A DNA stretch of 5,825 nucleotides, from positions 1 through 5,825 of the forward strand of contig JADDPU010000443.1 in the NCBI GenBank assembly GCA_016781725.1, read 5' to 3'. The position numbers and the translations under genes were made by a program. Shown in pieces: positions 5,247 through 5,825 of the stretch. This DNA is from Rubrobacter sp. (GTDB lineage: Bacteria > Actinomycetota > Rubrobacteria > Rubrobacterales > Rubrobacteraceae). Positions within the stretch are counted from its first letter, which is position 1, and each line of letters opens with the position of its first letter. Under the pieces are notes generated by a model that saw only the letters and a list, made by a program, of their open reading frames with translations, had not been told where the DNA came from and searched no databases.

Positions 5247-5644
5247 CGGCGGCTCCCTTCTTGCAGTACCTTCTCGACCTCGCCGCGGGCGTTGCGCATA
5301 TCGTAGAGCACGAGGCCGACCCTGGCGTCCGAGCCCGTCGTCGCCACCAGGGCGCCGCCCCCCTCGAGCCGCACCATCAGGAAGTGTCCTTCTTCGGTAT
5401 CTACCCTGACCTGGGCGGCGTGCTCCTTGCCGTTCTCCCTGGCCACCCTCTCGGAGAGGTTGACCAGGGCCGCCAGCATCGCCGCCACCCTTTCCCTGTC
5501 CACCCCCGCCCCGTGCGACGAGGAGAGCAACTCCCCGTCGTCAGAGAGCACCCCGCACGAGTCGATATCCTCCGAGAGCGCCCGGAGGTCCGCGAGCACG
5601 CCGTCCAGACCTCCCGCCGATTCTGCCCCGCCGCGTTCCGCCAT
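5243..5644 (-). CDS. Roadblock/LC7 domain protein
   Basis: A 133-aa cytosolic protein with one Roadblock/LC7 (profilin-like longin) fold. Residues 13-44 form the first helix and hairpin (LDGVLADLRALSEDID, then GVLSDDGELLSS). 49-70 is the central helix (DRERVAAMLAALVNLSERVARE). 76-104 supplies the strands ending in FLMVRLEGGGALVATTG. 108-129 is the closing strand and helix (VGLVLYDMRNARGEVEKVLQ). In bacteria these domains usually dimerise and act with MglA-like small GTPases or in actinobacterial conservons with a histidine kinase and GTPase; none of those partners is in the window. The ATG has GGGAGG 5 nt upstream. It is the first gene of a two-gene operon with the small membrane protein and is divergent from tRNA-Val. 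Confidence 0.88.
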   Translation of the reverse strand: MAERGGAESAGGLDGVLADLRALSEDIDSCGVLSDDGELLSSSHGAGVDRERVAAMLAALVNLSERVARENGKEHAAQVRVDTEEGHFLMVRLEGGGALVATTGSDARVGLVLYDMRNARGEVEKVLQEGSRR

Positions 5645-5682
5645 AGGCCCCTCCCATCCCCGGTTCTACCGCCGAAGCCGGC

Positions 5683-5688
5683 ATTATA
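5683..5688 (-). promoter_or_regulatory. Consensus -10 box (TATAAT) for the Roadblock operon
   Basis: A perfect TATAAT on the minus strand lies about 40 bp upstream of the Roadblock ATG in otherwise GC-rich DNA. No TTGACA-like -35 is present at the right distance; a GC palindrome (5695-5711) occupies that position instead. This suggests an activator-dependent or repressible promoter. Confidence 0.5.
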
Positions 5689-5694
5689 TCCGAT

Positions 5695-5711
5695 GGCGGG
5701 TACGCCCCGCC
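5695..5711. promoter_or_regulatory. Inverted repeat GGCGGG-N5-CCCGCC over the -35 region
   Basis: Two exact 6-bp arms separated by TACGC span the position of the -35 element of the Roadblock promoter. A palindrome in that place is a plausible regulator site, but GC-only arms are common by chance in this genome. Confidence 0.3.
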
Positions 5712-5718
5712 CCCGAGC

Positions 5719-5747
5719 TTAACAGGATCCCCCCAGGATGGTATATT
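5719..5747 (+). promoter_or_regulatory. Sigma-70-type promoter of tRNA-Val
   Basis: TTAACA (5719-5724) and TATATT (5742-5747) are separated by exactly 17 bp. A TG one base before the -10 makes it an extended -10. Expected transcription start is near 5754, about five bases before the mature tRNA 5' end. It matches 5 of 6 consensus bases in each box. Confidence 0.75.
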
Positions 5748-5758
5748 CATCTTCTCTC

Positions 5759-5825
5759 GGGCGATTAGCTCAGCGGGAGAGCGCTGCCTTCACACGGCAG
5801 AGGTCGCTGGTTCGAACCCAGCATC
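5759..5825 (+). tRNA. tRNA-Val (anticodon CAC), 3' end cut by the window
   Basis: Cloverleaf segments are clear. The acceptor 5' strand is GGGCGAT (5759-5765), and the D arm is GCTC/GAGC with an AGCGGGA loop. The anticodon stem CTGCC/GGCAG encloses TTCACAC, with CAC at 5791-5793. The variable loop is AGGTC, and the T arm GCTGG/CCAGC has the TTCGAAC loop. The acceptor 3' strand begins with ATC, pairing with the 5' GAT, and the remaining bases lie outside the window. CAC reads the valine codon GUG, a heavily used codon in GC-rich genomes. Confidence 0.95.

Overview
The window is GC-rich DNA with SD-led GTG and TTG starts and tightly overlapping genes. It reads like a chromosomal segment of a deep-branching actinobacterium, and Rubrobacter-like is my best guess. 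That is inference from codon use, the REC and Roadblock/LC7 genes and the long-form IspH, not from a database match. There is no sign of phage, transposase or CRISPR. The window looks like ordinary housekeeping chromosome with a few unusual details.

Layout. (1) Positions 1-232 carry no convincing gene. They hold a perfect GGGTAC-A-GTACCC palindrome and, on the minus strand, a hairpin followed by five T's; this could be an operon terminator or a regulatory leader for a gene to the left. (2) Positions 233-3016, minus strand, form a tightly overlapping three-gene operon read right to left: a 14-TM DHA2-type multidrug exporter (TTG start), an unrecognised 217-aa soluble protein built from two tandem copies of one domain, and a HAD phosphatase resembling 5'(3')-deoxyribonucleotidases that probably starts at a rare CTG. 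(3) Positions 3158-3547 (or to 3589), minus strand, encode a stand-alone receiver-domain response regulator. (4) Positions 3668-4894, plus strand, encode a long cyanobacterial/plant-type IspH, divergent from the response regulator. (5) Positions 4895-5036 are a short intergenic stretch flanked by degenerate heptamer repeats in inverted orientation. (6) Positions 5037-5644, minus strand, are a two-gene operon: a Roadblock/LC7 protein followed, with ATGA overlap, by a 69-aa membrane-anchored protein. (7) A tRNA-Val(CAC) with a textbook promoter runs off the right end.

How the genes fit together. The exporter, tandem-repeat protein and phosphatase overlap by 2 to 8 bases and are almost certainly translated together, so a shared job (for example export plus metabolite clean-up) is plausible but unproven. 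IspH performs the last step of the MEP isoprenoid pathway. The Roadblock protein and its small membrane partner probably form a small GTPase-regulator-like or scaffold module, with no GTPase visible here. I do not see a clearly new system. The best second-look items are the heptamer-flanked intergenic element, the plant-like IspH, the duplicated-domain protein and the structured left-end RNA region.
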